A stretch of 64,000 nt of DNA, taken from the NCBI GenBank assembly GCA_039881145.1, contig JAYKKI010000015.1, positions 23,367,501 through 23,431,500 of the forward strand, in the 5' to 3' direction. This document shows, in pieces, positions 38,075 through 49,232 of this stretch (positions within the stretch are counted from its first letter, which is position 1; each line of letters begins with the position of its first letter). Below the pieces are notes generated by a model that did not search any database, was not told the origin of the DNA, and saw only the letters and a program-made list of their open reading frames with translations. Source of the DNA: Druceiella hillmani (Eukaryota > Arthropoda > Insecta > Lepidoptera > Hepialidae). Position numbers and translations under genes: made by a program.

Positions 38075-38392
38075 TCTTAATTTGGACCACCATCTTTATT
38101 GTAAATTATAACGACCTCCGCACATCTTTGCCATCGATATGTTTCGTAACGATGTAATAAACCTTTTTTAAATAATCACTTGATCAATGTGCGTTTTAAA
38201 TTTCGCCACGGCAATGTTTATTATATACTTAGGTATTTTGTTAAAAAAGCGGTTCCTGTTCCTGTTCTTATTGTCAGACCTTTTAACAAAGGAATTTAAA
38301 TTATTTTTAACAAAAAATTAGTTTTCATAGATATACATATATACCGAGCGCAAAGTTAAAATATTTATAACAAATTTAATTAAATCTCCTTG
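38075..38392 (-). pseudogene. Non-LTR retrotransposon (CR1/Jockey-like) ORF2 C-terminal relic
   Basis: The minus-strand frame starting near 38392 reads NILTLRSVYMYIYEN, then FVKNNLNSF, then NRFFNKIPKYIINIAVAKFK and THIDQVII up to a stop at about 38180. The order 'L.LPS.Y.YE...FVK.N...F ... FN.LP..I.......FK......L' is the usual C-terminal tail of insect CR1/Jockey-like ORF2 proteins, after the RT domain. At least one in-frame stop and a probable frame change after it show decay. The RT core itself is missing because the upstream side (higher coordinates) abuts an unrelated repeat fragment at 38393. I am fairly sure it is a LINE tail and unsure of the clade. Confidence 0.6.
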
Positions 38393-38445
38393 ATTTATAG
38401 TTACTATCCTCGCGTGTACTACTTATCGTTTTGTTTATTCAAATC
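38393..38445. repeat. Fragment of the 34.8/41.3-kb composite repeat
   Basis: atttatagttactatcctcg and the following tacttatcgttttgtt match 35115-35160 of copy A at most positions with one 2-bp gap, and match copy B near 41828-41850 in reverse. Similarity stops after about 50 bp. Confidence 0.7.
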
Positions 38446-38864
38446 TAGTTGCACCAATCTTGGTACGGAATTCTTGATAAAGTTAGAACTTGTATATAAT
38501 AGCTGGAATATTAAAAAAACTATGAACCGCATTCACTTGATAACTTTCGTCTTCATGACGCAAACCTGTCGAATAACTTTTTGCAAATACCACGGTCAGT
38601 ATTTAATCTATTTATTAGTTTATGATTACTAACCTTTTTCATTTTCTTAGTTTTCGTTACTCAGTGATAAGGTTTATATACATTCTTTTATTTCATATAA
38701 AATGGTGCCAATATTTATAAGAAACAGCTAATAATATAGAATAATAAACGAACATCATGCCGTGCGTCCATGCAATAAGTGGAAGTATTATTATTAACTG
38801 GCTCCTTATAAATATAAACATTATATCAAAGGAATTAATAAAAAAAAGATAAATGTACATATAG
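38446..38864. other. A+T-rich DNA, no gene seen
   Basis: Similarity to the composite repeat is lost here, and nothing else is recognised. Confidence 0.4.

Positions 38865-38956
<92 letters not shown>
38865..38956. repeat. (TA)n microsatellite
   Basis: About 90 bp of TA with single ga and tt interruptions at its left side. Confidence 0.96.
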
Positions 38957-38959
<3 letters not shown>

Positions 38960-39400
38960 CGTCAAGATAAAAACCATTTAACAATGTAGTGTTCCTATTT
39001 TATAATTAGCTATGTTCCTAGTTTATAAATCTCTAAACAATTTTTTTTATTATTGGTTCGAATGTAGTTCGAATGTAATGTTATATAAATATGTAATGTT
39101 AATATGTAAATAACATTATATGTTTATATAATTATATATATAATATGGGATCAAATGTACGATTTCTCAGGAAAATATTCATCAAAACGAAGTGTCGCTT
39201 TATAATGAAATACCGTAAATATTATATGAGTGGAGGTTGAAAAACAACTTAGGGCGTTTTTTTACAGTAAGTGAGTCAAAAAGAAATTTTTAGCGAGTCT
39301 TAAAATTTTGGAGAATTTTGAAAGTATACGTTAGAAGAAGGTTGTCCATGTACGAATTATCTTAGCCAGTAGACTTTGTTATCTCACAAAAAAAAAAGAA

Positions 39401-39427
39401 ATATATATATATATACATATATATTTA

Positions 39428-39470
<43 letters not shown>

Positions 39471-39476
39471 GTACAC

Positions 39477-39545
<69 letters not shown>
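39401..39545. repeat. (TA)n compound microsatellite
   Basis: Two TA blocks are separated by tacacacgtacacg. An A-run of nine precedes the array. Confidence 0.96.
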
Positions 39546-39546
<1 letters not shown>

Positions 39547-41036
39547 ATATGGTGTAGGATTGTTGTCCGAAGATCATGATCGTCAACAGTCGTGATATCC
39601 CCAACAAATGTATTTCTGTGAAACTCAACTAAATGACAAATTTAAATAAAATCATTATTCGATACAATCGCAGATTTTAGCCGCACCATCTTTAAAATAT
39701 TATTTTCTATTTAATTACCCGCGAAATAAAAAAAGTTACTAAATATACATGAAATTATTAGACCCATTAAATTAAATATTTTTTTTCCGGAAAATAGCAA
39801 TTTCATTTTTTGATTCCATAATAATTTTCAAGAAATTATTTTAGGAACATAGTCTCGTAAGCAAAATTACAAGCACCTAATAAAAAGGCAATAATATTAT
39901 ATTTCCAAAATATAATATGAAATAAAATGATTTACAGATATATAATTTCTATTTCTTTATTTCCACTCTCGGCCATTTTTCTTCTTAATACTCTTTGCAA
40001 AATAAATGCATAATTATTTTGAATTTATTGTTAGTTGTTATTAATTTATTTCCGGTAAATATTATTTATATATCATAAATAGTATTTAATGATGTTATAA
40101 TAGTACTCATAACGAATGGTAAACTAATGAGAAAGAATGTTCAATTTGGCTGTTTGTGAGTAGTAGTGTAATCACGGAAGAAGGAAGTAATTAAACATAA
40201 AAAATATACTTCGTTTGTGAAGGTTAGTAAGCAACTGAAGCATTAAGGGAAGGAAAAAGAAAACCTACTTTTCACATTTTAATAACATCTGAAATTACGT
40301 TAAAAAGTATCATATGAAAAAAAGTAATTATATGGCAATAAACAGTTTTGTGCTACAAAATATTCTTCTTCGTTGTATTTTTAGTTACTTTCCTGCGAGT
40401 CTCATAGTTTTAGCAGGTAAAATAACTGATACACAAGCTTTACTAAGTAGTTTTATAGAAATCCAGAATTAAACTCAGTGTACTTTTATGTATACGATAG
40501 GTTAACAAAGTATTTTAATTTATGGCATACCCGAAAGAAAATGGTACTTCGATATGTTATTTATTTATTTTTTTCAAGGTACATAAGAGATCTTCCTATA
40601 AAGTTAAAAATCATGAGAAACCTAAAAATAATTTTTTAGCTTATCTCCATTTTTTAAATTTATATATAAAATTACGTGAATGATAGATTTTTATAACATA
40701 TAGGGTCAAGACACCGTTTCTTGTATGTCCTGTAGCTAAAACGCAATATGCATGAGACACTATCGAACTGGGTACAGTAGATAGGACAGGTTTACAGGGG
40801 CATAGACCACTATGGCTTTTTGGTAAACTTGAGCAAGAAACTGAGAAGACGCATCCCCCCATATTAGCCGGCCCCGCATGAAACTCATATGTTCCAAATA
40901 GGCCAATCATAGCATTGAATAATAGACCAATAAAATAATGAAAAAAGACGCCTCGAACTCTATATAGTTTTATGAATTACTTCAGATTTCATTGACTTAT
41001 TTATTTTCAAACCAATATATTTTACGAAAAAGTTAT
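39546..41036. other. A+T-rich DNA, no host gene seen; one G+C-richer patch
   Basis: 40690-40905 is clearly less A+T rich (words such as ccccccatattagccggcc and caggggcatagacc). It is open on the minus strand for 89 codons, but the translation (Gly/Cys/Ser-rich) matches no family I know. It could be a SINE or MITE piece. The rest is plain. Confidence 0.4.
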
Positions 41037-41039
41037 ATT

Positions 41040-41134
<95 letters not shown>
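41037..41134. repeat. (TA)n microsatellite, nearly 100 bp
   Basis: TA dinucleotides with one ttta break near the left end. Confidence 0.97.
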
Positions 41135-41136
<2 letters not shown>

Positions 41137-41276
41137 CAATTTTTAATTTGAGGTATATTATGTAGAGGCCATACATATTTAGACACTCATAAACATTTAG
41201 GGGTGCATACAAAATACGTCTACTAATTTGTTGACAAGTATTTATTTCCCATAATATAAATATATTGCCTATTATA

Positions 41277-42175
41277 TGTTTCGCAGGCGCAAAAAATGGT
41301 ATATATTTAACAAAGTAATAGAATCTGAAATAATTGCTATAACTTTCTTGTGGTTCCTAGTCAAATTTTATCAACTCTATTTTTTCGTGATTTTTGGTTC
41401 AGTAGTTTCCGATGTAAGAGGGTGGGAGGTGTCCTATTTACGTATATTTTTTAAATATCCAATTCACATTTGGTTTATTAAGATATATATTTATGCCAAA
41501 TTTCAAATTCCTGTGCAACATAGTTTCTAATAAAATCGGCTGGGCTAGACGGACATAAACAAGTAAGTGATCTTATGAGGGTTCCGTTTTACCTTTTGAG
41601 GTACAGATACCAAAAAATAAGTGCGAAGACAATATTATATTGCAAGTATATATTGGTACACGCAGGAGGAATACAAAACAATGAATGTTTTCACATTCGT
41701 ACAAAAGAGCCCGGTGCAAAAAACCAGTCACAACTCTTAATTATTTTCAATGTAACTATATAACTCTTAAACATGTTGAATAAATGCAAGGCTAGATGCA
41801 ACTCCTTCTCATTTGTGATGACATTCAATCATAAACAAAATGATAAGCGGTGCATGAATCTATTTATATTATATCCAACAAAAGGACGCAAGTTACCTCA
41901 TTTGGAGACCAGATAAAAAAATCGTTTCTAATTTGTAATGCATGAGAGTGTTATAAAGACCTTAATATAGCTACTATCATAGAATTCTAAAGAATACTGC
42001 TCGATAATAATATCAAAAGGGTGAATAACATGATTGTGATATGAGTGTCGATTATAGCTAACTAGACCGAGATCCCGAACATAGAAAACACGTGTAAGAC
42101 AAGAGACTACTAATCCATACGCACGTAATCCGCTCTTGAAAACAAGAACAGATCGTCGCTGCAAACAAGAACAGA
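41277..42175 (+). mobile_element. Composite interspersed repeat, copy B
   Basis: The left part (41277 to about 41612) belongs to the repeat family seen complete at 11.3 kb. It has a remnant of the head (ggcgcaaaaaatgg), a tail aaatttcaaattcctgtgc, then tagacggacataaacaag, atgagggttccgttttacc and ttttgaggtac. The right part (about 41613-42175) is the second module shared with copy A, read here in reverse: gagcccggtgcaaaaaacca, ggacgcaagttacctcattt, and gcacgtaatccgctc near 42120-42135. At its right edge the word aacaagaacaga is duplicated (about 42139 and 42164). No coding capacity. Small open frames inside it are chance. Confidence 0.8.
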
Positions 42176-42332
42176 ATGTCTAAAATATCAACAGCAGAGG
42201 TGTTTTGATTGAGTTTTCATTATATAGGTCTTATGAAATTCTAACAATAACGTCTTTAAATTTTGACACAAATAATGATAGCATAAATCTATTCGTTAAT
42301 AAAATCAGGGTAAAAAATGGAGCAAAGAGGAG

Positions 42333-42388
42333 GAATACTTCGTTGCTATCCTTAGTAATGGAATATTTCGTTGCTATCCTTAGTAAAC
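42333..42388. repeat. 28-bp tandem duplication
   Basis: gaatacttcgttgctatcct and the following tagtaatg are repeated once at 42361-42388 with about three differences. Confidence 0.93.
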
Positions 42389-42693
42389 TCATCGAATGGG
42401 GCTCGTGGACATTTGACATAAGTCAGAAAATAACAAAGTAAATAAGGATACATAGGTGTATTAAAATCACAAAGCAAGTGATGTATTAGTTGGTAGGTAG
42501 ACAAGTAAGCACTTACAGGTATGTAGAAATGCATGAAATGACTAGGAAATTAGTGGGCGGATATATACTGTATGAAGGTATAAAGGCTTGAAGCACAGAA
42601 TATTGTGAAGCTAATAGATAAAAAGTGATTTGACTGTCCGTATGTATTTATATATGCATGAATGTGTGTGTATACATGTAATTAATATATGTA

Positions 42694-42696
<3 letters not shown>

Positions 42697-42748
<52 letters not shown>
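42697..42748. repeat. (TA)n microsatellite
   Basis: About 52 bp of TA preceded by (TG)n-like words. Confidence 0.95.
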
Positions 42749-42750
<2 letters not shown>

Positions 42751-43152
42751 ATTGAATTTTGTAAACATATTTTCCGATTTCAATAAATTAGTTATAATTT
42801 TATTGAACAAATCGTTAGTTCTAGACTTTCTGTATAAAAATAAAACTTTAAAAAAAAATTTCTCAAATAAGCACCGAGTAAGAAGTGCACTGTAAATAAT
42901 GCAATAATGAGAATACAAGTTAGAACTTTTGCGGTACAATATCATTTCTGAACATGAATCAGTTTGCTTAATACTGCTACTACCAGAGTGTGTCGGAGTC
43001 GGTGCCTACTGAAAAATTACAAAAATGTATGTGTATCTGCATGTACTTCAGAGAGGAGAACGTAAATTCAATTCAAAGAAAGACGTAACGTACGATAAAT
43101 TCAATAAAAGACGTGTAAAATTTTCGATGTCAGATGCAACAATTTTAAAGCC

Positions 43153-43254
<102 letters not shown>

Positions 43255-44589
43255 TATGGTTGCTTTAGAATCGTTGCACCTGGGATCGGAACAAAACGTG
43301 GGATTAATAATTGTTTATTTTTTACTTATATTCTTTCCTCTCAAATAAAACTCGTTTCATTTATAAGTGTTTTGCAGTAATAAAATAAACTGACAAATTT
43401 ATCCAATTGCTTAAATACCCAATTAACAAAGGTGTAAACGCACTTTTATAATTCATCCATTTGTACATAAATATGTATGAAACTTTTAATTTAAAATTAA
43501 GGTTAATATGTACCATATTATCTTAATAAGTACCATATTATGATAATACAAGTAAATTAGAAAATAATTGAAGTTAGTGAAATAATTCAATACAAATATG
43601 TTAAGTATTCTAGTATTAAGGAACTCGCACTATTGGGGTTTCGTGGACACTTACGTATATATAAAGTTTTAAATATTTATAGTGGTAGATTATGTCTAAG
43701 AAAATTAAATAGAGTTTTTAACTATTCATATATACTAGAATGTATTTTATTTCCATATGGAAATAAAATTTAAAGAAAATTTCTCACGAATAGTATTAAC
43801 TATAAAAATAAATTTATTTGTCTAGTTTAAGTTGAAATAGAAATATAATTATAGAATTGTTTTCACTTCTTGACTTCATGCACTATAATTATTAGAAGGC
43901 CAGGGAAAGGGCTCACAAAATACTCACATATTTTTGATTGGTCCAAGTTCAATTTATGAATCAAAAATTACAAGAAAACTTCTGCTCAAGTATTGGTAAA
44001 CATTACTATTGGTAAACACGAGTATATAGAGAATGTTGTTTAATTAGTAAAACCAATTTTTTTATTCCTCTCAAAAACAATGCGGAAAAAATTATCCATT
44101 ACATTATTTTTAATGCCTAGAAAAATATATTTCTCATTCTAGAAACTTATATAATTAATATTTTGTCAATCGAAATTACATCTAAAAGTTTAAATATCGA
44201 AAAGGGAACTTCTGTGGAAAATTTTTAAGAAAAACAATCAACTTAAACTGGTATTGTTTCAATTTTTTATTTTTAATAATACGCACATCGCTTAATATGT
44301 CGAGCCAAAGTGCACTGCACGAGCCTTAAACCCTTGCGTCAATAATGAAATAGTGCATCTTAAGGACGAAATGATATATCTATAAGTATATTTTTATTGT
44401 AAGAGTCATACATTGTACTCAATAATTTAAAATTAGCTCGTTATATCATTTTAAGAACATCTGTATATGATAAAAAATTGTTTTCGTCATTATAGTATTA
44501 TAGTAAATATATTTGAAAAACTTTTTTTGTCATTTTCGAATTAAACTCTGACTTTGAATTAACATTTTATATAGTACGTAGATTTTATG
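43255..44589. other. A+T-rich DNA, no gene seen
   Basis: Holds a perfect gap-free 26-bp palindrome at 43744-43769, listed separately. Nothing else is recognised. Confidence 0.4.
43744..43769. repeat. Perfect 26-bp palindrome without spacer
   Basis: attttatttcc-atat-ggaaataaaat reads the same on both strands. It could be a binding site for a dimeric protein or a residue of inverted duplication. The sequence alone does not decide. Confidence 0.95.
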
Positions 44590-44695
44590 CAAAACATAGT
44601 TATAGTTAAGAAGGTAGAGGATGGTGACAGACATATCGAGCGAAAGCAAAAGAGTCCTCTTCGGACCATTTGGGTACGGAACACCGAATAACATT
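44590..44695 (+). mobile_element. Short tail fragment of a Lepidoptera-type repeat
   Basis: tatagttaagaaggtagagg is followed by atggtgacagacat, a degenerate gag-rich stretch, and ccatttgggtacggaacacc. The order 'tggtgacagac ... tttgggtacggaaccct' is a common tail variant of the repeat family seen at 11.3 kb. Only about 100 bp is recognisable. Confidence 0.55.
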
Positions 44696-47027
44696 TGGAA
44701 TATCAAACGATTTCTAACAAAGAGGTCGACAGACATACAATCTAAAGAAATATATAAATCATTGAGGTAAAAAATAGATTCTTACTTTTATGATTAAATA
44801 ATATGATATAAATTATTTAAAATATACCGGATTTCATACCGGTATTGTTTCTATCAAACAGAATACTAAAAAAATCAATGAACTCGATATTCATTAAGAT
44901 ATATCACGTCACTAATATTTATTGTGAATTGATGAGAAAATAAATTAGAAATTAAATAAATTATAGAAACGTACCACAAATACACAAATTGCACACATGA
45001 AAACGCCATGTAATGGAAAACACCTCAACAAACCAGAATTTACCGAATAAAACATAATCTTTCAATTCACCTTTCAAAACCGTGTCAGCGAAATGTGATT
45101 AAAAAGACGAAAGACCTCAGGGGATTGTGAAAGGGGAAGTTTTTTAAGTTGAATTCCGATATTTGCAAGATGAAAATAATATTTGGATGAAAAAGTAATA
45201 GTAGAGTATTTTGACAATTAATCAAGTAAGTGATTTTAAATATTGCCCGCGTGTAAGTAATTGTACTTCAATGTTATGGCATTTTTCATCTCTTTAATAT
45301 ATGAGATAGTATATTGTTACTTAATGTACGCAGGTACGTGACTGATTTGAAATGTTGGCCTCATGTACAGAAATTGTTATGCAATATTATAAAAAATCTT
45401 CACATAGTGTTAGTAAAATTAAATAATACTTAGTTTTTTCGATAAATATATTTGATTTATTTCCATTTTTACAAAATGATTTTTTCCTTTGAAAAATAAA
45501 AATTGGCTTTTACTCTATTTGGTCTAAAATATTTTCCACGGTTTTATCGACCTTCAAAAAATAACAATTCATATTAGATATTTTTGCAATCTAATTAATA
45601 TTAAATACTTACATTTACTCCAAATACTTGATTCCTCTGTTTAAATTACTCCCAGATTGAAATTGTTCACATTTTCTTATGTTAATTGGAAAAAATCATT
45701 AAAAATCGCAAGATCCATAATAATTATTCAATGACTAATGGTTAAAAAGAAGTTACTAGCATATATAGACTGCATAGTACCTTTTGAATTTTTTTTTGTT
45801 TTATTTCATATTTTTATAAACACTATTTGAAATCGAATAATAATTTACTTAACTGCAGGCTATTTATACATAAAAAATGCCAATAATAATATTTATCCAT
45901 TTTAATTTATTCTGTCCTAGTTGTATATAATTCTCTAATATTAAAAAAAAATCGTTTAATACGACCAGTGTGGCACGTGATGTTGAACACGCTTTACTAT
46001 ATCAACATAAATGGGAAATAAATTTTAGAAGTGAGTGAATTTTACTGTGCTTTAATTACCTTCATTTTTTTTGTTTTAAACAAGTTTTAAGCATAATAAA
46101 ATCAGAACAGAATTTCTGCTTGATCTATCAGCAACGTGTTAACATGTGCCACATGAAGTGAACTATATTTGTCGACAACGTGCTGCTATGCAAAATGAAA
46201 GTGTTAAACAACAATTCTTCAAATTTGCTTCAGTTTTTGAGTAATGTGAAATGGGTAGGGGATACTAATAAATACTCCTAAATATCTATTGCAATAACCG
46301 ATTGAAGAATTTTGAACTCATGCTCCCGCTGGACAATGGTACCGTTCCACATTGAACCTATATGCTTAACCTCAGCATTAAAATAATAAAAATACTAATC
46401 ATCATTTAACAAATATTTACATATTTGCTTTTGAATCACGTTAACGTTATTAATTTAAAAATATTTTATTGAAAGAAAGAAAGAAACGGATACAATAATT
46501 TTACTTGCTACCTTCATTTGACTTCTCTATAGGGTCGACTTTATTCCCGAGAACATTATTTAGTAGGGAATCTAGACCAGTAGTTAATAAATTTGTTTTT
46601 GAATAGCGTTCGGTAAGCTAATTAAGATTTTGTAAAGCTCGCTGAAGTAATTAAAAAGGCGGATGATGTTAACGTGTACTGAACAAGTTCATTAATAAAC
46701 TAGAGATTCGCCTCTCTTATTAATGGCGCGATTTTGGTATTACTTTATTTATTGAGATAATTTAAATACGTTTCAAATGCGCTTATATAATTTAAGCTGA
46801 TGAACTTATGAGTAAATTATTTCTTTAAGTCAAATATATGTGATATTATTTAATATAAATATATGTGCATATTTAATGACACAGTTTTTTAAAAAAATAT
46901 CTTTTTAAATCTCTGTACTTGTCTTAAAAATGACCTGAATTTTTTATGAGTGTATGTTTTACAAATATCATCTTCAGAAGATTTCCTAAATTCCATTTTC
47001 ATACTATCTAACCTAAAACAAGTCCAC

Positions 47028-47030
<3 letters not shown>
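44696..47030. other. A+T-rich DNA, one weak MITE-like pair, no gene seen
   Basis: The words gtgtggcacgtgatgttgaa (45968-45987) and aacgtgttaacatgtgccac (46133-46152) are partly inverted copies of each other, about 145 bp apart. This could mark a small nonautonomous element. The internal sequence is A+T rich and noncoding. No target duplication is seen. Confidence 0.35.

Positions 47031-47079
<49 letters not shown>
47031..47079. repeat. (TA)n microsatellite
   Basis: 49 bp of uninterrupted TA. Confidence 0.96.
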
Positions 47080-47082
<3 letters not shown>

Positions 47083-47601
47083 AATGCTTTGGAGAAAATT
47101 TTGTAAAAGATTTACCACTTACCTCATTAATTTGAGGCAACAAATTAGGTTTTTATCAGAAGAGTTGCCTTACATTTTTTAAGATTAGTTGAATATGGCA
47201 TTACAATGTCATTTAATAAATATTGTGTTAAATCGAATATTGAAATTTTTGGAAAAACCCTTCACTCACCATGACAGTAGCCTGAGACTTGGAAGGGTTG
47301 ATTAAAAGAGCTTTCTGAATAAGTATTACAAATTGTCATAGATTATCTAAGTCCAGTAAGGTAATATAAACAAATTTAGAAACATGTGAATTGATAAAAA
47401 TGACAAAAACTAAAATTGAAGTCATTGTACGTGAATGAACGTCACAGAGTGGGGATTTTCTCAATTGTTTTTTAATACTTGTAATTTTAAATATACATGG
47501 CCCAGATTTCTTCTGATTTTTCCAAGAACAGTAACAACCTAGCCTTTCCCCTGTTTTTGGTTTGACATTGAATTTTGAGACACCTGTATACAAACACGCG
47601 C

Positions 47602-47752
<151 letters not shown>

Positions 47753-47849
47753 ACTTACAATCTTTATGACATAACGTATTTCGAGGAAATTTGTAATTTT
47801 ATTCAAAAATGAAGATTGAAGTTTCTTCTTAATTTTTGTTATTATTATT

Positions 47850-47920
47850 GCGTGTGTGTGCGTGCATAACGCGCATGCGTGCGTGTGCATTCGTGCGTGT
47901 GCGCGTTTGCGTGCATGTTT
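47850..47920. repeat. Short GT/GC alternating tract
   Basis: gcgtgtgtgcgtgcataacg followed by cgcatgcgtgcgtgtgc and gcgtgtgcgcgtttgcgtgc. It has the same character as the tracts at 10.2 and 21.8 kb but is shorter. Confidence 0.85.
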
Positions 47921-48209
47921 TCTTTGGAAATTATTCTATATGAAAAGTGACGATCTCAATGTTTATTAGGGCAAATACATTTTTTTTTCAAAAATACCTC
48001 TTACGTAAATAGTTATCTGTATACGGTAAAAACATTACTTATGTAAATGATAATTTATATTCATGTATTTTTTTCTGTCATTCTTTTAGAAAACTGGAAA
48101 GATATTTTGATTAAGTACAATCTACTAAAAGTTCTTTTTTTTTAAGATTAAAAAAACGGAAACTTTCGATAGAATATAAGGTCCGAATTACTATCAGACA
48201 AATGAAAAA

Positions 48210-48225
48210 CCTAACCTAACCTAAC
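48210..48225. repeat. (CCTAA)3, the insect telomere-type unit
   Basis: Three exact cctaa units plus one base. TTAGG/CCTAA is the usual telomere unit of many insects, but a 16-bp run is too short to indicate a telomeric insertion and such runs are frequent in insect DNA. Confidence 0.7.
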
Positions 48226-48669
48226 TCAATGCAATAAATAACAAGATATGATCTTTGACATATATCACGTTTTGATAATTACTGATTTACTTACCCATAA
48301 AAACCTGTGTGATACGTATCTTTACACTAAAATCTTGAAATTTGGTGCAAATGATAATCTCAGAATAAAGATAAAAATCTGAAAATCTCAAATTTTTTTT
48401 CCTTTTCTTTTTATTTTATCTGTAGAGTACGGAGTGATTACTTACTAATTATTACGATACTATAATGCACAACGATTCGTTTTTGTTAGGGTTGGAATCC
48501 TACACCACTTGACTTTCTTTTTGATGTATCAACCCTTGGGAGTATCGGATTTCACGGAGAACTTCTGCATTAAACAGTTATAGTGATACAATATATTTCT
48601 GCGAATTCATGTTCTACGTCAAAACTACTTGCTTGATATTGTTAAAAAGATAGTATTAGTGTTATTAGT

Positions 48670-48670
<1 letters not shown>

Positions 48671-48731
<61 letters not shown>

Positions 48732-48753
48732 TATATGTGTGTGTGTGTGTGTA
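48671..48753. repeat. (TA)n then (TG)n
   Basis: About 60 bp of TA, a taca step, then tatg and about 14 bp of gt. Confidence 0.96.
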
Positions 48754-49149
48754 ATTTCGAGTTCAATTAATATTTGTTTACAACAAAAAGTATAAAGTTT
48801 AATAGTAATATTTATAATCAAGCGAGATTCCGCTATGTACTCATAGTTGGAGAAGAATAAGGAATTTCAAAAAATATTCTTTCAAAGTTACATATTTTTA
48901 AGATATAATTTATATCATATATCTATTTGTAAAGTAAAACTTATGGATATCAAAAAAAGACCATAATTCTTATGTTTTAATATTTATCAAATTTGGATTA
49001 ATAAGGAAGATTGGACCTACTTCATGCTATGTCCCATAAAATTAGATTTTCTGTTAGTTTTCATGTAAAAAATAACGTAAATAAAGGCAAGTGCATTTGG
49101 CATTCTATTATGTGTTAACAATGCTGCGAAAATAGAAAGAGATTATGGG

Positions 49150-49157
<8 letters not shown>

Positions 49158-49212
<55 letters not shown>

Positions 49213-49232
49213 TTGTATATGTGTGTGTGTGT
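49158..49232. repeat. (TA)n then (TG)n
   Basis: About 50 bp of TA followed by tatttgtatatgtgtgtgtg. Confidence 0.95.

Noticed and set aside
40641..40910. Cys-rich secreted peptide on the minus strand
   Set aside because: No signal peptide of normal shape at its start, no known cysteine pattern and length within chance. Kept only as an unexplained G+C-rich island.
41928..42164. 78-codon minus-strand open frame (AYGLVVSCLTR...)
   Set aside because: It falls within copy B of the composite repeat and is not conserved as an open frame in copy A.
44530..44736. 68-codon minus-strand open frame
   Set aside because: It overlaps a tail fragment of the Lepidoptera-type repeat read backwards.
48210..48225. 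Interstitial telomere repeat
   Set aside because: Only three CCTAA units. Too short to be evidence of a telomeric insertion.
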